From NCBI GenBank assembly GCA_964517135.1, contig CAZFBA010000003.1, positions 1 through 64,000 of the forward strand: DNA of 64,000 nucleotides, given 5' to 3'. A program made the position numbers and the translations under genes. Shown piece after piece: positions 1 to 8,671 of the stretch. The notes below the pieces were generated by a model. The model worked only from the letters and a program-made list of their open reading frames with translations. It made no database searches and was not told the DNA's origin. Positions within the stretch are counted from its first letter, which is position 1, and every line of letters begins with the position of its first letter. This DNA is from CAZFBA01 sp964517135 (GTDB lineage: Bacteria; Cyanobacteriota; Vampirovibrionia; JBFMGH01).

Positions 1-302
1 CCCCGACACTAATTTCTTGAATCTGTGAACTTTTAAATTATTCAGAGATCTCTATACTAACTTAAGGGCATAAAAAATCAGTGCAAAACTTAACAATCTT
101 AGCAGGTGTTTTTTATGAGAGAGAAAAAGATTCAGGTACTATTTGAAATCCTTTTTCAGCAGGCATTAGAGACTATAACAAATCTTCAATACTTGCTACA
201 TGGTCATTTCAGGCGTTACGAAATTTGTATTTCTTTTACATACTAGACGCCCTTAACTTAACTATATAAAATAGGGGCAGGTCACAGTATAAATGGTCAA
301 AG
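1..302. other. Intergenic region upstream of ABC permeases
   Basis: No recognisable gene. A 43-codon frame (115-246, plus) exists but has only a weak AGCAGG-like ribosome site and no recognisable motif, so I do not call it. The frame is bracketed by an imperfect inverted repeat: TAACTTAAGGGC near 58-69 and GCCCTTAACTTA near 249-260, 11 of 12 matching. A stretch at 76-90 (ATCAGTGCAAAACTT) resembles the left end of the dispersed repeat described elsewhere in the window. A solute-binding protein gene, expected with these permeases, is not visible here and may lie before the window. Confidence 0.5.
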
Positions 303-1178
303 ATGAAATTTACAAAGTGGTGGGTACCTTATTTATTTATATTGCCAGCAGGATTGATGCTCTTTGTGTTCTTCTTTCTGCCGTTCTTACAGGCTTTTTA
401 TCTGACCTTTTATTCTTTTAGATCTGATATTTACAACCCTGAATTTACTGGGTTTTTAAATTATATCAAACTTTTTCAGGATCCTGAGTTTTATCATGCT
501 CTGTTAAACACAATTATATACCTTGTTTTTGCTGTTCCGCCTGTTGTTTTGATATCTCTGGTTATTGCTATTTTTGTAAATCACCAGATAAGAGGTATTA
601 CACTCTTCAGGGCTTTGATATACATACCTGTAGTGATCTCTCTGGTTGAAGCCGGCATTGCCTGGAAGTGGTTTTATTCAACAAACGGACCATTAAATTA
701 TCTGATAACTCTTGCTGGAGCTGATCCGGTTGGTTTTTTGACCAACCCCAATATTGCTCTTTTTGCTGTTATCGTGGTTACCATCTGGAAAGGGCTAGGG
801 TATTATATGGTAATTTATCTGGCTGCATTGAATACAGTACCAAAAGATCTCTATGATGCAGCTTTAACCGATGGTGCAAACAATTTTACTAAGCATCTAC
901 ACGTAACAATACCTCATTTAGCACCTGTAATGGTGCTTATTGCTACTATCAGCTCTATTTCAGCTATGAAAGTATTTGTTGAAATCTATGTTATGACCCA
1001 GGGAGGACCCATCAACTCTACTAAAACAATGGTATATTATATCTACCAAAAAGCTTTCGAGAATCTTGATCTGGGTTATGCTTCTACAGCAGGATTTGTA
1101 TTACTGGCTATTACGCTTATCTTTTCAATAATTAACGTAAAGGTACTTGAAAAACGATATATAGGCAATTTACCGTAA
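303..1178 (+). CDS. Sugar-type ABC transporter permease (MalF/UgpA family)
   Basis: Inner-membrane subunit of a CUT1-type ABC importer, probably for a carbohydrate or glycerol-phosphate. The 291-residue protein has about six hydrophobic segments, starting at residues 8-35. The cytoplasmic-loop EAA motif that docks on the ATPase is at about residues 183-205 (YDAALTDGANNF then HVTIP). Length is normal for the family. The stop overlaps the next start by one base (TAATG), so the two permeases are probably translationally coupled and form the heterodimeric channel. No ATPase or binding-protein gene is in the window, so the substrate cannot be assigned. The ATG at 303 has only a distant AGGGGCAGG upstream. 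Confidence 0.9.
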   Translation: MKFTKWWVPYLFILPAGLMLFVFFFLPFLQAFYLTFYSFRSDIYNPEFTGFLNYIKLFQDPEFYHALLNTIIYLVFAVPPVVLISLVIAIFVNHQIRGITLFRALIYIPVVISLVEAGIAWKWFYSTNGPLNYLITLAGADPVGFLTNPNIALFAVIVVTIWKGLGYYMVIYLAALNTVPKDLYDAALTDGANNFTKHLHVTIPHLAPVMVLIATISSISAMKVFVEIYVMTQGGPINSTKTMVYYIYQKAFENLDLGYASTAGFVLLAITLIFSIINVKVLEKRYIGNLP

Positions 1179-2029
1179 TGAACAATCTAAATAGAACCTT
1201 AAAATTAGCTGGCATTTATCTTTTTCTTATTGTATTGTCTCTTATTTCAATAGGGCCTTTCCTCTGGATTATTTCAACAGCCTTTAAGGGGCCTGATGAG
1301 AATATTTTTTCTTATCCTCCGCAATTTATACCAGAGCATTTTACATTCCAGAACATTGTTTTTGTTTGGAATAGCGTACCTTTTGTCAGGTATTTTATAA
1401 ACAGTATAATTGTTTCAAGTGCTACAGTCTTTCTTAACCTCCTTCTTTCATCGCTTGCAGGTTATGCTCTGGCAAGAATTAGCTTTAAGGGAAGAGATAT
1501 TATATTTTATGCAATCCTTGCTACTATTATGATACCTTTTCAGGTTATTATGATACCGGTTTATCTTATTATACTTAAACTTCAACTTGTTGATACTATT
1601 TCACCTGTTGCAGGATATCTGGGACTTATTTTGCCTTTTGCTGTCAACGCTTTCGGCATTTTTCTTATGCGACAGGCTTTCCTTTCTATACCTAAAGAGC
1701 TAGAAGAAGCTGCTATAATTGATGGATGTTCTCATTTTGACATATGGTTCAGGGTTATGTTACCTCTTACTATACCTTCACTTGCAACACTGGCTATATT
1801 TACTTTCGTTGGCAGTTGGGGAGAATTTTTGTGGCCCAGTATCGTACTTACAAACCCTCAAATGTATACACTGCCTGTTGGACTTAACGACCTCCAAGGG
1901 TCTTTCAGCACTAACTGGCGATACATTGCAGCAGGAACCATTATTGCTATGACACCTATTGTTATTTTCTTTCTTATAATGCAAAAGCAATTTCTTAAAG
2001 GGTCAACAGAAGGGGCCATCAAAGGGTAG
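1178..2029 (+). CDS. Sugar-type ABC transporter permease (MalG/UgpE family)
   Basis: Partner permease of the preceding gene, 283 residues with about six membrane segments. The EAA motif is clear at about residues 174-200 (KELEEAAIIDGCS, then RVMLPLTIP), followed by the family-typical GSWGEFLWP segment. It should form the translocation path with the MalF-like subunit and bind a shared ATPase encoded elsewhere. The start overlaps the upstream stop by one base. No terminator hairpin is evident after the stop; the gene meets the minus-strand HEAT operon tail to tail across a 53-bp gap that carries a G-quadruplex motif. Confidence 0.9.
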   Translation: MNNLNRTLKLAGIYLFLIVLSLISIGPFLWIISTAFKGPDENIFSYPPQFIPEHFTFQNIVFVWNSVPFVRYFINSIIVSSATVFLNLLLSSLAGYALARISFKGRDIIFYAILATIMIPFQVIMIPVYLIILKLQLVDTISPVAGYLGLILPFAVNAFGIFLMRQAFLSIPKELEEAAIIDGCSHFDIWFRVMLPLTIPSLATLAIFTFVGSWGEFLWPSIVLTNPQMYTLPVGLNDLQGSFSTNWRYIAAGTIIAMTPIVIFFLIMQKQFLKGSTEGAIKG

Positions 2030-2047
2030 CTAAAACCTTAATGCTAT

Positions 2048-2063
2048 GGGCGGGTGGGCGGGG
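2048..2063 (+). other. G-quadruplex-type motif
   Basis: GGGCGGGTGGGCGGGG: four G-runs with one-base loops, between two convergent genes in AT-rich DNA. Similar G-runs occur at 10489-10508 and 58545-58562. The pattern is visible directly; folding is inferred. Confidence 0.6.
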
Positions 2064-2082
2064 TACTGTTTACTGACTAAAA

Positions 2083-3837
2083 TCAACTATTATTAATTAT
2101 AATCATAATTATAGCTTCTGCTGCATTCACTCTTGCTCTTACAGAATCACTTTTAAGTTTTTGCTCTAAAAAAGGCAGTGCCTTTACTGAACCCAGATTA
2201 CCAATAAGCTTTAAAGCAATAGCTCTCACTTTAAGGTCATCATAATCGGCCAGCTCTTTCAATGTTTCAAGACATTTTTCATTTTTATCTCTTACAAGAA
2301 AAACACTGCTATTAAGTTTTACCCAGAGTGAATTATCTTTTAAGAATTCAAGCAGAGTTTCTTCAGAAGGTGAAATATCTTTTGGCAGGCTAGCAGGACG
2401 TTGTCTTGCGAGCATTTCTTTCATTGTCGGAATAACAGTCTTATCATCTAATTTTTCCAGAATAATTGCTACATCAAGCCTCTTCCAGGATGGTAATTTT
2501 TGATTATTAAGAGCATTCTTTAAGAAATCTACTGAACTTTTATGATTGTTATACCCTAAAAATATTGCTGAACTTAAGGCAAGATCATAGTTATCAGAAT
2601 CAAGAGCTTCTTCAAGGGTTTTTACCCCGCTATGATCACCCATAGAGTATAATATCTTAGCTGCTGAACATCTAATATTTTCATACTTATCATTAAGAGC
2701 TTCTTTTAAAACAGGTATAGCACCATTGTCTTTCATCTGACTTAAAATAGCAAGAGCATAAGTCTTTTTAATCTTGCTATCAGAGTTTATGCATTTTCTC
2801 ATAATGTTAATTGCTTCAGGAGAAACATTTTTGTCGAGAGCAATTAATGCTCGAGGCAGCAAAGATTCGTCATCAAGGTAATTTTCAACGATAAATGGCA
2901 CCTCTTGAGACTTAACACCTGATAAAATTTCAAGTGCATAGGCTTTTATGGCTTCATTATCAGACTTTAAGGCAATTTTTAATACCGGTATTACTTCTGG
3001 CGCAGTAGTATTTGACATTGCTATTAATGTTTTCTGCTGTGTAAGTAAGACAGGGCTTCTGGCTCCTTCTTCAAGCAATTCGAGCGCTTCTTCATCACCA
3101 TCAGCGGCAAGAATTCCTGCGCTTAACAAGGCCAGCTCCAGTGAATCATTGCTTAAATATGCTTTTAATATTTCATTTGAGCGATCACATTTGATTTCTG
3201 CTAGTGCCTGAAGAGCATTTAACTTTACTTTTAAATCTTCTGACCCCAGATATTTATGAATAATATTTATTGTCTTTTCATCGCCTATATCACCTAAAGT
3301 AGTGAGCATTGATGATATTAGATCTGAATTCTCCTGATTTATTTCATTTAGTCTTTTTATAATGGGCTCTTTTAGCTCAACAATTTTTGCTTTAGAAATA
3401 ATATCAAGTGCATAGAGAACCATATTTTCATTATCATCATTTAAAACCTTCTCCAGCAGTCCAATAAGATATTTATTGTGCCTTAATTTCTCATAATAAT
3501 CTGGCTCAATATCCTTTTTGTCTTTCTTATTTCTTTCGTGCATAATATCTATCGTATATGAATTATCATAAGGATTGCTTATAAGCTCATTATAAAAATC
3601 ATTAACAGCATTATTGCCTTCACTATATTTCTTTTCAGAAACAGTCATCTTTGAAAGCATTTCAAAAATATCGACTTTCATATTTACGTGTATCTTTTCA
3701 TTGAATAATGCCTGACTTATTGTATCAAAAGAGGCTCTTATCGCTTTTTGGTTTTCCTCTGTTGCTGACATAACCTTTGAAGGTACAGCAGTTAAAACGC
3801 ATATTAAAATAATCAATCTTAAAAGTGACTTTATCAT
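2083..3837 (-). CDS. Exported HEAT-repeat protein 1
   Basis: 584-residue alpha-solenoid with an N-terminal signal peptide (LLRLIILICVLTAVPS, residues 5-20), so probably periplasmic or envelope-associated. From about residue 110 to the C-terminus it consists of PBS-lyase/HEAT-type repeats of roughly 30 residues, such as AIPVLKEALNDKYENIRCSA. HEAT solenoids are protein-binding scaffolds; nothing indicates catalysis. It is the last gene of a minus-strand run, four bases after its neighbour's stop, with AGGAG about eight bases before ATG. The C-terminal motif VRARVNAAEAI matches VRVRVNAAEAI in the upstream protein, so the two are tandem paralogues. The partner is unknown. Confidence 0.85.
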   Translation of the reverse strand: MIKSLLRLIILICVLTAVPSKVMSATEENQKAIRASFDTISQALFNEKIHVNMKVDIFEMLSKMTVSEKKYSEGNNAVNDFYNELISNPYDNSYTIDIMHERNKKDKKDIEPDYYEKLRHNKYLIGLLEKVLNDDNENMVLYALDIISKAKIVELKEPIIKRLNEINQENSDLISSMLTTLGDIGDEKTINIIHKYLGSEDLKVKLNALQALAEIKCDRSNEILKAYLSNDSLELALLSAGILAADGDEEALELLEEGARSPVLLTQQKTLIAMSNTTAPEVIPVLKIALKSDNEAIKAYALEILSGVKSQEVPFIVENYLDDESLLPRALIALDKNVSPEAINIMRKCINSDSKIKKTYALAILSQMKDNGAIPVLKEALNDKYENIRCSAAKILYSMGDHSGVKTLEEALDSDNYDLALSSAIFLGYNNHKSSVDFLKNALNNQKLPSWKRLDVAIILEKLDDKTVIPTMKEMLARQRPASLPKDISPSEETLLEFLKDNSLWVKLNSSVFLVRDKNEKCLETLKELADYDDLKVRAIALKLIGNLGSVKALPFLEQKLKSDSVRARVNAAEAIIMIIINNS

Positions 3838-3841
3838 AGAC

Positions 3842-5734
3842 TTAGCTCCTGGTTTTCATTTCATCTCTGTTGATAATTCTGAGTATTGCTTCAGCAGCAT
3901 TAACTCTTACCCTTACATAATCATCATCAAGCAACTTTTTAATCTCCTTGAGGTCTTTTGGCCTGCCATATTCACCCATAACTTTTAGTGCTTTTGCCCT
4001 GACCATGAATTCTTGACTATTGACAAGTGTATTAATTTCTTTTATATACTCTTGATTGCCATTTTCAATTAGTATTTTTGCCGCATTCAATCGAACCATA
4101 GCGTTCTGATTATCAAGTAATTTTTTGAAAAATTCTTTATCTACAAACTCTTTATTAATAGAAGAAATTTCATTTTGAGAGAGGTATTTTATTAAAACAT
4201 CTTCATATTCTACTTTTCCAAGCTTATACAGCAACAAAGCTGCCCCATAAGATTTTTTATAGTCACCTGTTTCTTTTATAGATTTTTCTAGCATTGGTAT
4301 CACTTCTTTGTGTCCATTTTTAGCCAGTGATACAATAGCTTTTGCTTTAAACGAAGGATCATTTGACTGCATTAATTCCTTTAATACTTCAACTCCTTCT
4401 TCATTTCCGCTATTAACAAGAAGAATAGCAGATTTGAATTTTAGCTCATTGTTTTTGTTATGCAATAAATCAATTAATAATTCCTTTGCATAGTCAGTAT
4501 ACCTGTTATTATTCAAAAGATACTGGCCAATAATCATACGTGTAGTGTCATCTGACCTTTTAACACATTCTTTAAGCAAATCTTCATAAGCCGGGTTTTT
4601 AGATTGTACAAGTATTTGCGCTGCTTTATTATAATATTCAGGCTGATCAAAAGTAATTGAGGTTACTATTTTTTCTGCTTCTTTAGAATCCATTTTGGAT
4701 AAAATGCTTAAAGCTTCATATTTTTTACTGACTTCATCACCTTTCAATGCATCTTCAAGAATGTATAACACTGGTATCTGATCATTAAGCTTTTCAATAG
4801 ACTGCAATGCTTTAAATGATGTTAATGCATCCTCGTTATAATAAAGAATATCAATCAGGTCATGACTTTTTTCCTGTTGTTTTTCAACTATTCTTGCCAG
4901 ATAATTTAAAGTAGCCTTTCTTGTATCAGGGTTTTTAACCAGTTCAAAAAACTTCTCTTGCCCTTCAGGTGACTCTTCAGAGACTAAAAATGCTGCTGCA
5001 TCCATAATAATAGTTACATCAGGATCATTTAATAGCTCAAAACAAATTTCTTTTGTTTTTTCAGGATCAATTTTTTCTAGGGCATTAATAGCATTAGCAC
5101 GAACTTTTGGGTTATTTTTAGTTTCTTTTATAAGATTTATAATAGCAGGCACTGCTTCTTTCTCTTTTAAATTACCCAGCACTATAAGAGCGACGATTTT
5201 TTCCTGATCTTTATCACTCTCAAGAAGTTTAATAAAAACAGGGGCGGCTGTTTTATCTGTAACTTTAAGTATTGAAGAAGCAGCATAGAGCTGAACAGAA
5301 TAATCAGGATCATCAAGAGCATCCTGCAACATATATGCCAGGGCAGCATCACCCTTTTCAATGACTTCTTCAACTTTTTCTTCATAGCTAACAGCATTAT
5401 CTGCTAAAACATTCTCTCTTTTTTTATTTAGACTCTCGGTTACAGCTGATAGCATTGTCCTTACTGTTTGAAAGACAGGTGAATTTTCATAACTTTCAGA
5501 GGTATAACTCTTATCTGATTTGTCAGCAAGCTTTCCCATAATATCGATAATATTCATTCTGAATTTGTTATAAGTTTTATCACTATAAAAAGCTTCTGCC
5601 AGTGTTTTATATGACTGTTGTTTTAGCTCTTTAGTGCTTACTGTTTTAGCTATAGAAGAACTTTGAAACCCTGAAAACAGATAAAAACAAAAAATTAAAG
5701 TTAATAGATTTTTATATTTTAGCTGAAACATCAC
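3842..5734 (-). CDS. Exported HEAT-repeat protein 2
   Basis: 630-residue protein with a signal peptide (LLTLIFCFYLFSGF, residues 10-23) followed by a non-repeat N-terminal domain of about 110 residues, then many HEAT/PBS-type repeats (for example AVPAIINLIKETKNN and VIPMLEKSIKETGDY). The N-terminal domain resembles that of the neighbour at 2083-3837 in pattern. It has a good ribosome site (AGGAG) before ATGATG, and lies nine bases after the upstream stop, so it is in one operon with the other HEAT genes. It was probably made by tandem duplication. Role inferred only as a periplasmic binding scaffold. Confidence 0.85.
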   Translation of the reverse strand: MMFQLKYKNLLTLIFCFYLFSGFQSSSIAKTVSTKELKQQSYKTLAEAFYSDKTYNKFRMNIIDIMGKLADKSDKSYTSESYENSPVFQTVRTMLSAVTESLNKKRENVLADNAVSYEEKVEEVIEKGDAALAYMLQDALDDPDYSVQLYAASSILKVTDKTAAPVFIKLLESDKDQEKIVALIVLGNLKEKEAVPAIINLIKETKNNPKVRANAINALEKIDPEKTKEICFELLNDPDVTIIMDAAAFLVSEESPEGQEKFFELVKNPDTRKATLNYLARIVEKQQEKSHDLIDILYYNEDALTSFKALQSIEKLNDQIPVLYILEDALKGDEVSKKYEALSILSKMDSKEAEKIVTSITFDQPEYYNKAAQILVQSKNPAYEDLLKECVKRSDDTTRMIIGQYLLNNNRYTDYAKELLIDLLHNKNNELKFKSAILLVNSGNEEGVEVLKELMQSNDPSFKAKAIVSLAKNGHKEVIPMLEKSIKETGDYKKSYGAALLLYKLGKVEYEDVLIKYLSQNEISSINKEFVDKEFFKKLLDNQNAMVRLNAAKILIENGNQEYIKEINTLVNSQEFMVRAKALKVMGEYGRPKDLKEIKKLLDDDYVRVRVNAAEAILRIINRDEMKTRS

Positions 5735-5743
5735 AAAACTCCT

Positions 5744-6673
5744 TTATCTGGACTTTATATTTAATAATGCCACTGAAGCATTCAGGGCTACTTGAGGATC
5801 ACTATCGTTAATCGCCTTTTTTAAAGACTTTATAGACTTCTTGCTGCCAAGAAGCCCCAGTGTATAAGCGGCTTTTGCCCTCACTTCTGAATCTGAATCG
5901 TTAAGAGCTTCTTCAACATTTATAAGTATTGTATCATCTCCAATGAATGCAAAAGCTTCTAAAACAGCAGCCCTAATTTTGCTTTTTTTGCTTTTAGTAT
6001 AATTGATAATTAATTTAAGGGCATCAGTCCCTGCTATTTTAGCTATCAGACGTATATAAGCTCCTGCCACCTCAGGGTTTTCGTCTTCTAGCATTATTTT
6101 TAATGCAGGCGCTATTGACCCATCACCAACTTTTGCAAGAGCTCTGGCTATTTCAATTTTGACAAGACTATCAGGATCATCAAGAGCATCAATTAATACC
6201 GGAACAGCCAGACTATTACCATGGTTACCCAGTGCCCAGGCAGCCATAATACGTACCTGCACATGATTATCATTTATTAAATCTTTAAACACATCTATAA
6301 CTGAGTTTTCATCAGAAAAGCTTAAAGCCCACAAACAAGCCATTTTTACACGAGGATCACTATCATAAACAGCAGCCTTTAAAACCGGTATACTTTTGTT
6401 TCCGTCAATGTTAAAGATATTAATTACCGATGCTACTCTTACCCAGACATCTTCATCAGCAAGAGTTTGCTGTAAAAGCGGCACAGCAAGATTTGATGGC
6501 AAATTTGAAATCACAAATACTGAATTCAGGCGCACCTGGTTTTCAGGATGTTTTATAAACCCCTGAATAGTTTTAAAAGCCAGACTTTCCTCAACTTCCT
6601 GTGCTGATAGTGGGTGAACATTTAGAACTATCATCAACACCAGAATAATATAAACAGAAATTCTTTTAATCAT
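5744..6673 (-). CDS. Exported HEAT-repeat protein 3
   Basis: About 309 residues, almost entirely HEAT/PBS-lyase-type repeats (VPLLQQTLADEDVWVRVAS, SIPVLKAAVYDSDPRVKMA and so on). I prefer the ATG at 6673 because it puts a signal peptide (RISVYIILVLMIVLNVHPLSAQ) at the very N-terminus. The longer frame from 6730 would add 19 charged residues and overlap the kinase gene by 40 bp. Neither start has a strong ribosome site. It is the shortest and most regular of the three HEAT genes of this operon, lacking the separate N-terminal domain of the other two. Confidence 0.8.
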   Translation of the reverse strand: MIKRISVYIILVLMIVLNVHPLSAQEVEESLAFKTIQGFIKHPENQVRLNSVFVISNLPSNLAVPLLQQTLADEDVWVRVASVINIFNIDGNKSIPVLKAAVYDSDPRVKMACLWALSFSDENSVIDVFKDLINDNHVQVRIMAAWALGNHGNSLAVPVLIDALDDPDSLVKIEIARALAKVGDGSIAPALKIMLEDENPEVAGAYIRLIAKIAGTDALKLIINYTKSKKSKIRAAVLEAFAFIGDDTILINVEEALNDSDSEVRAKAAYTLGLLGSKKSIKSLKKAINDSDPQVALNASVALLNIKSR

Positions 6674-6690
6674 AAACCGGTTTAATGCCT

Positions 6691-7245
6691 TTATACCCTG
6701 GTTTTTATTTTGTTTAATACTGTCTTGCATAAGTCAGTTGCCTGTTTTTCTAGCATAGTTAAATCTTCATTGTTATGTATAATAAAATCCCAGTCACTTA
6801 TATGGTCTAAGCCACATTCTGTAGGATCATCTTCTTTGACAAGCTGCCCCCGGGATTCACGTATATCTCTTCTGGCATCAACTCTAACCATAATAGCACC
6901 TTTGTTTTTAAATGCATTAAACTCTTTTTCTACTCGCATATCAGGCACTACAAGGTTTCCCGGAGTAGCCAGTACTTTATTTACCCAATAAAGGCCTTTT
7001 TCAAGCCTGCGGCCTTTGTTGCCAAGTTCTATCAGTTCAGGACGATAAAGATGCTTATTTTGTTCTAATTCTTCATAAGAAATTTTTTTACGTTTAGCAA
7101 GTTCCATTTTAATAGCATCTCCAAGACCTACTCTAGTAAAGCCGGAGAGCTTTTCAAGAAGCAGTGTTGCAAGCCGGTCTTTTCCTGATAGCTGTTTTCC
7201 TGAAATAGCGATAATAATTCTATTCCCATCTTCTGCACAGTTCAT
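6691..7245 (-). CDS. P-loop nucleotide kinase (dNMP kinase / dephospho-CoA kinase-like)
   Basis: Small P-loop kinase of about 184 residues. The Walker A-like loop ISGKQLSGKD is close to the N-terminus; VVPDMRVEKEFNAF and the C-terminal DPTECGLDHISDWDFIIHNNEDL resemble the end of phage-type deoxynucleoside monophosphate kinases and, more loosely, CoaE. It would transfer phosphate from ATP to a small nucleotide-like substrate; which one is not clear. The start at 7245 is chosen because GAGG lies six bases before it; the longer frame from 7266 has no such signal. It overlaps the end of ubiX by 26 bp, indicating an operon. Confidence 0.65.
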   Translation of the reverse strand: MNCAEDGNRIIIAISGKQLSGKDRLATLLLEKLSGFTRVGLGDAIKMELAKRKKISYEELEQNKHLYRPELIELGNKGRRLEKGLYWVNKVLATPGNLVVPDMRVEKEFNAFKNKGAIMVRVDARRDIRESRGQLVKEDDPTECGLDHISDWDFIIHNNEDLTMLEKQATDLCKTVLNKIKTRV

Positions 7246-7831
7246 TTGGAACCTCAAACACATCAAGTATCTTACTCACAACACTGTTAATCATATCATC
7301 AATTGTATGTGGATTGTGATAAAAAGACGGTGCCGCTACAACAATTTTTACACCCATTGCAGATAATTCATGCATATTTCTGAGGTGAATTGTGCTGAAA
7401 GGCATCTCTCTAGGGGATAATATCAAGGGTCTATTTTGCTTGATACAAACATCTGCTGCTCTCGTAATAAGAGTATTAGCAATACCAGAGTGAATAGCCC
7501 CCAGAGTATTCATTGAACAGGGTGCTATTATCATACCCCTAGAAAGGTATGACCCACTAGATATACATGCTGCAAGATCTTGATTATCAAGAAGTGTTAG
7601 TTTTTCTTTATTTTCAACTATCTTAAAATATTTATATAAATTATCTCTTGTTTCAGCGAGATTTTTCGGTAAATTTAACCCCGTTTCTGCTTTTATTACC
7701 TGCTTTGAATTTTCTGAAATAACTAAAATTACTCTGTAATTATGACTTAAGAGAAAACCAGCAAGCCTGAGACCATAAATACTGCCTGACGCCCCTGTAA
7801 TAGCTATTATAACCGGATATTCTTTACACAT
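7220..7831 (-). CDS. ubiX: Flavin prenyltransferase UbiX
   Basis: 203 residues, normal for UbiX. It prenylates reduced FMN to make the cofactor of UbiD-type decarboxylases. The FMN-binding glycine loop ITGASGSIYG is at residues 11-20, the conserved IIAPCSMNTLGAI is mid-protein, and RPLILSPREMPFSTIHLRNM and a late FYHNPHTIDDM are signature segments. Together with mqnC at 14977-16068 it fits menaquinone synthesis, where a UbiX/UbiD pair removes a carboxylate, although no ubiD is in the window. It has GAGG five bases before ATG and is first in the ubiX-kinase-HEAT operon. Confidence 0.93.
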   Translation of the reverse strand: MCKEYPVIIAITGASGSIYGLRLAGFLLSHNYRVILVISENSKQVIKAETGLNLPKNLAETRDNLYKYFKIVENKEKLTLLDNQDLAACISSGSYLSRGMIIAPCSMNTLGAIHSGIANTLITRAADVCIKQNRPLILSPREMPFSTIHLRNMHELSAMGVKIVVAAPSFYHNPHTIDDMINSVVSKILDVFEVPNELCRRWE

Positions 7832-7855
7832 TAATACCTCATTAATTACATACTC

Positions 7856-7898
7856 TATAAGACAACAAGAGGGTCAATTAAACCCTCTTTGTCTTATA
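7856..7898 (-). terminator. Long hairpin downstream of trxA
   Basis: TATAAGACA ... AGAGGGT pairs with ACCCTCT ... TGTCTTATA around a short loop, in the 81-bp gap between trxA and ubiX. The stem is long but no T-tract follows, so termination is plausible rather than certain. Confidence 0.5.
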
Positions 7899-7912
7899 AA
7901 GCCTTAAGCTAT

Positions 7913-8236
7913 TTACAGATACTTATCAATAGCTCCTGATAAAGTAGATTTAGGCAGCAGCCCAACAAGTTTTTCAACGGCTTCACCGTTTTTAAAAATC
8001 AACAAACTCGGTATACCACTAATGCTATATTCCTGGGCTGTGCGGATATTTTCATCTGTATTTAACTTGCATACTTTTATTTTGCCTTCATAATCTTTTG
8101 AAATCTCATCTATGATAGGAGCTATTTGTCTGCAAGGCCCGCACCATGGAGCCCAAAAATCCACCAGCACCGGTATAGAAGATTGTTTTACTTCTTGATC
8201 GAATGTTGCATCAGTTACTTCTAAAGCTTTTGACAT
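7913..8236 (-). CDS. trxA: Thioredoxin
   Basis: 107 residues, full length for thioredoxin 1. The redox-active site WCGPC is at residues 31-35 in FWAPWCGPCRQIAP; the cis-proline loop SISGIPSLLIFKNGE is present. It is a general cytoplasmic disulfide reductant for ribonucleotide reductase, peroxiredoxins and others. AGGAG lies about eight bases before ATG. A hairpin follows the gene, so it is probably transcribed on its own or reads through weakly into ubiX. Confidence 0.96.
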   Translation of the reverse strand: MSKALEVTDATFDQEVKQSSIPVLVDFWAPWCGPCRQIAPIIDEISKDYEGKIKVCKLNTDENIRTAQEYSISGIPSLLIFKNGEAVEKLVGLLPKSTLSGAIDKYL

Positions 8237-8671
8237 AAAGTAAGTCTCCTACTTAAAAATTGCTTTTTTTGATTTTAACACAAAAAAAATTTATTCCTAA
8301 TTTTGGGGTAAACACTGTAACGATATAAGCTCTGTCATATTAGATTGTCCTGAATTTGTAACACTTTTTAAAAAGCACTAAATCTAACTGTAACCATAAA
8401 CGTAATGATATTATTGTAATTTAGCAGATAATCTGATTATAAGTTAATAAATAATCTCTTCTTTAGAAATAAATATTATTTTAACAATTTACTTTTAAGT
8501 ATGTTTGCGCTAGAATGCACAAATGATGCTGGTTTTACGTTAAAGACTGTATCTTTAAAAAAATAATTTATGAAGTCTTGTAAATATTTTAACGGGCCAT
8601 TATCAATTTTTATGGTTGAGGAGTTTTATAAGAATACCTGACTTTAATAATAATCATTGGGGGAAATAATT
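8237..8671. other. Divergent intergenic region between trxA and the 8672 gene
   Basis: 435 bp, AT-rich. It holds a plausible plus-strand promoter (8488-8516) and the TTG-associated ribosome site of the next gene. A very short plus frame at 8610-8636 (MVEEFYKNT) could be a leader peptide, but nothing supports it. I see no RNA gene. Confidence 0.4.
8488..8516 (+). promoter_or_regulatory. Sigma-70-like promoter
   Basis: TTTACT, a 17-bp spacer, then TAGAAT. It would start transcription about 150 bp upstream of the gene at 8672. Based on consensus match only. Confidence 0.45.
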
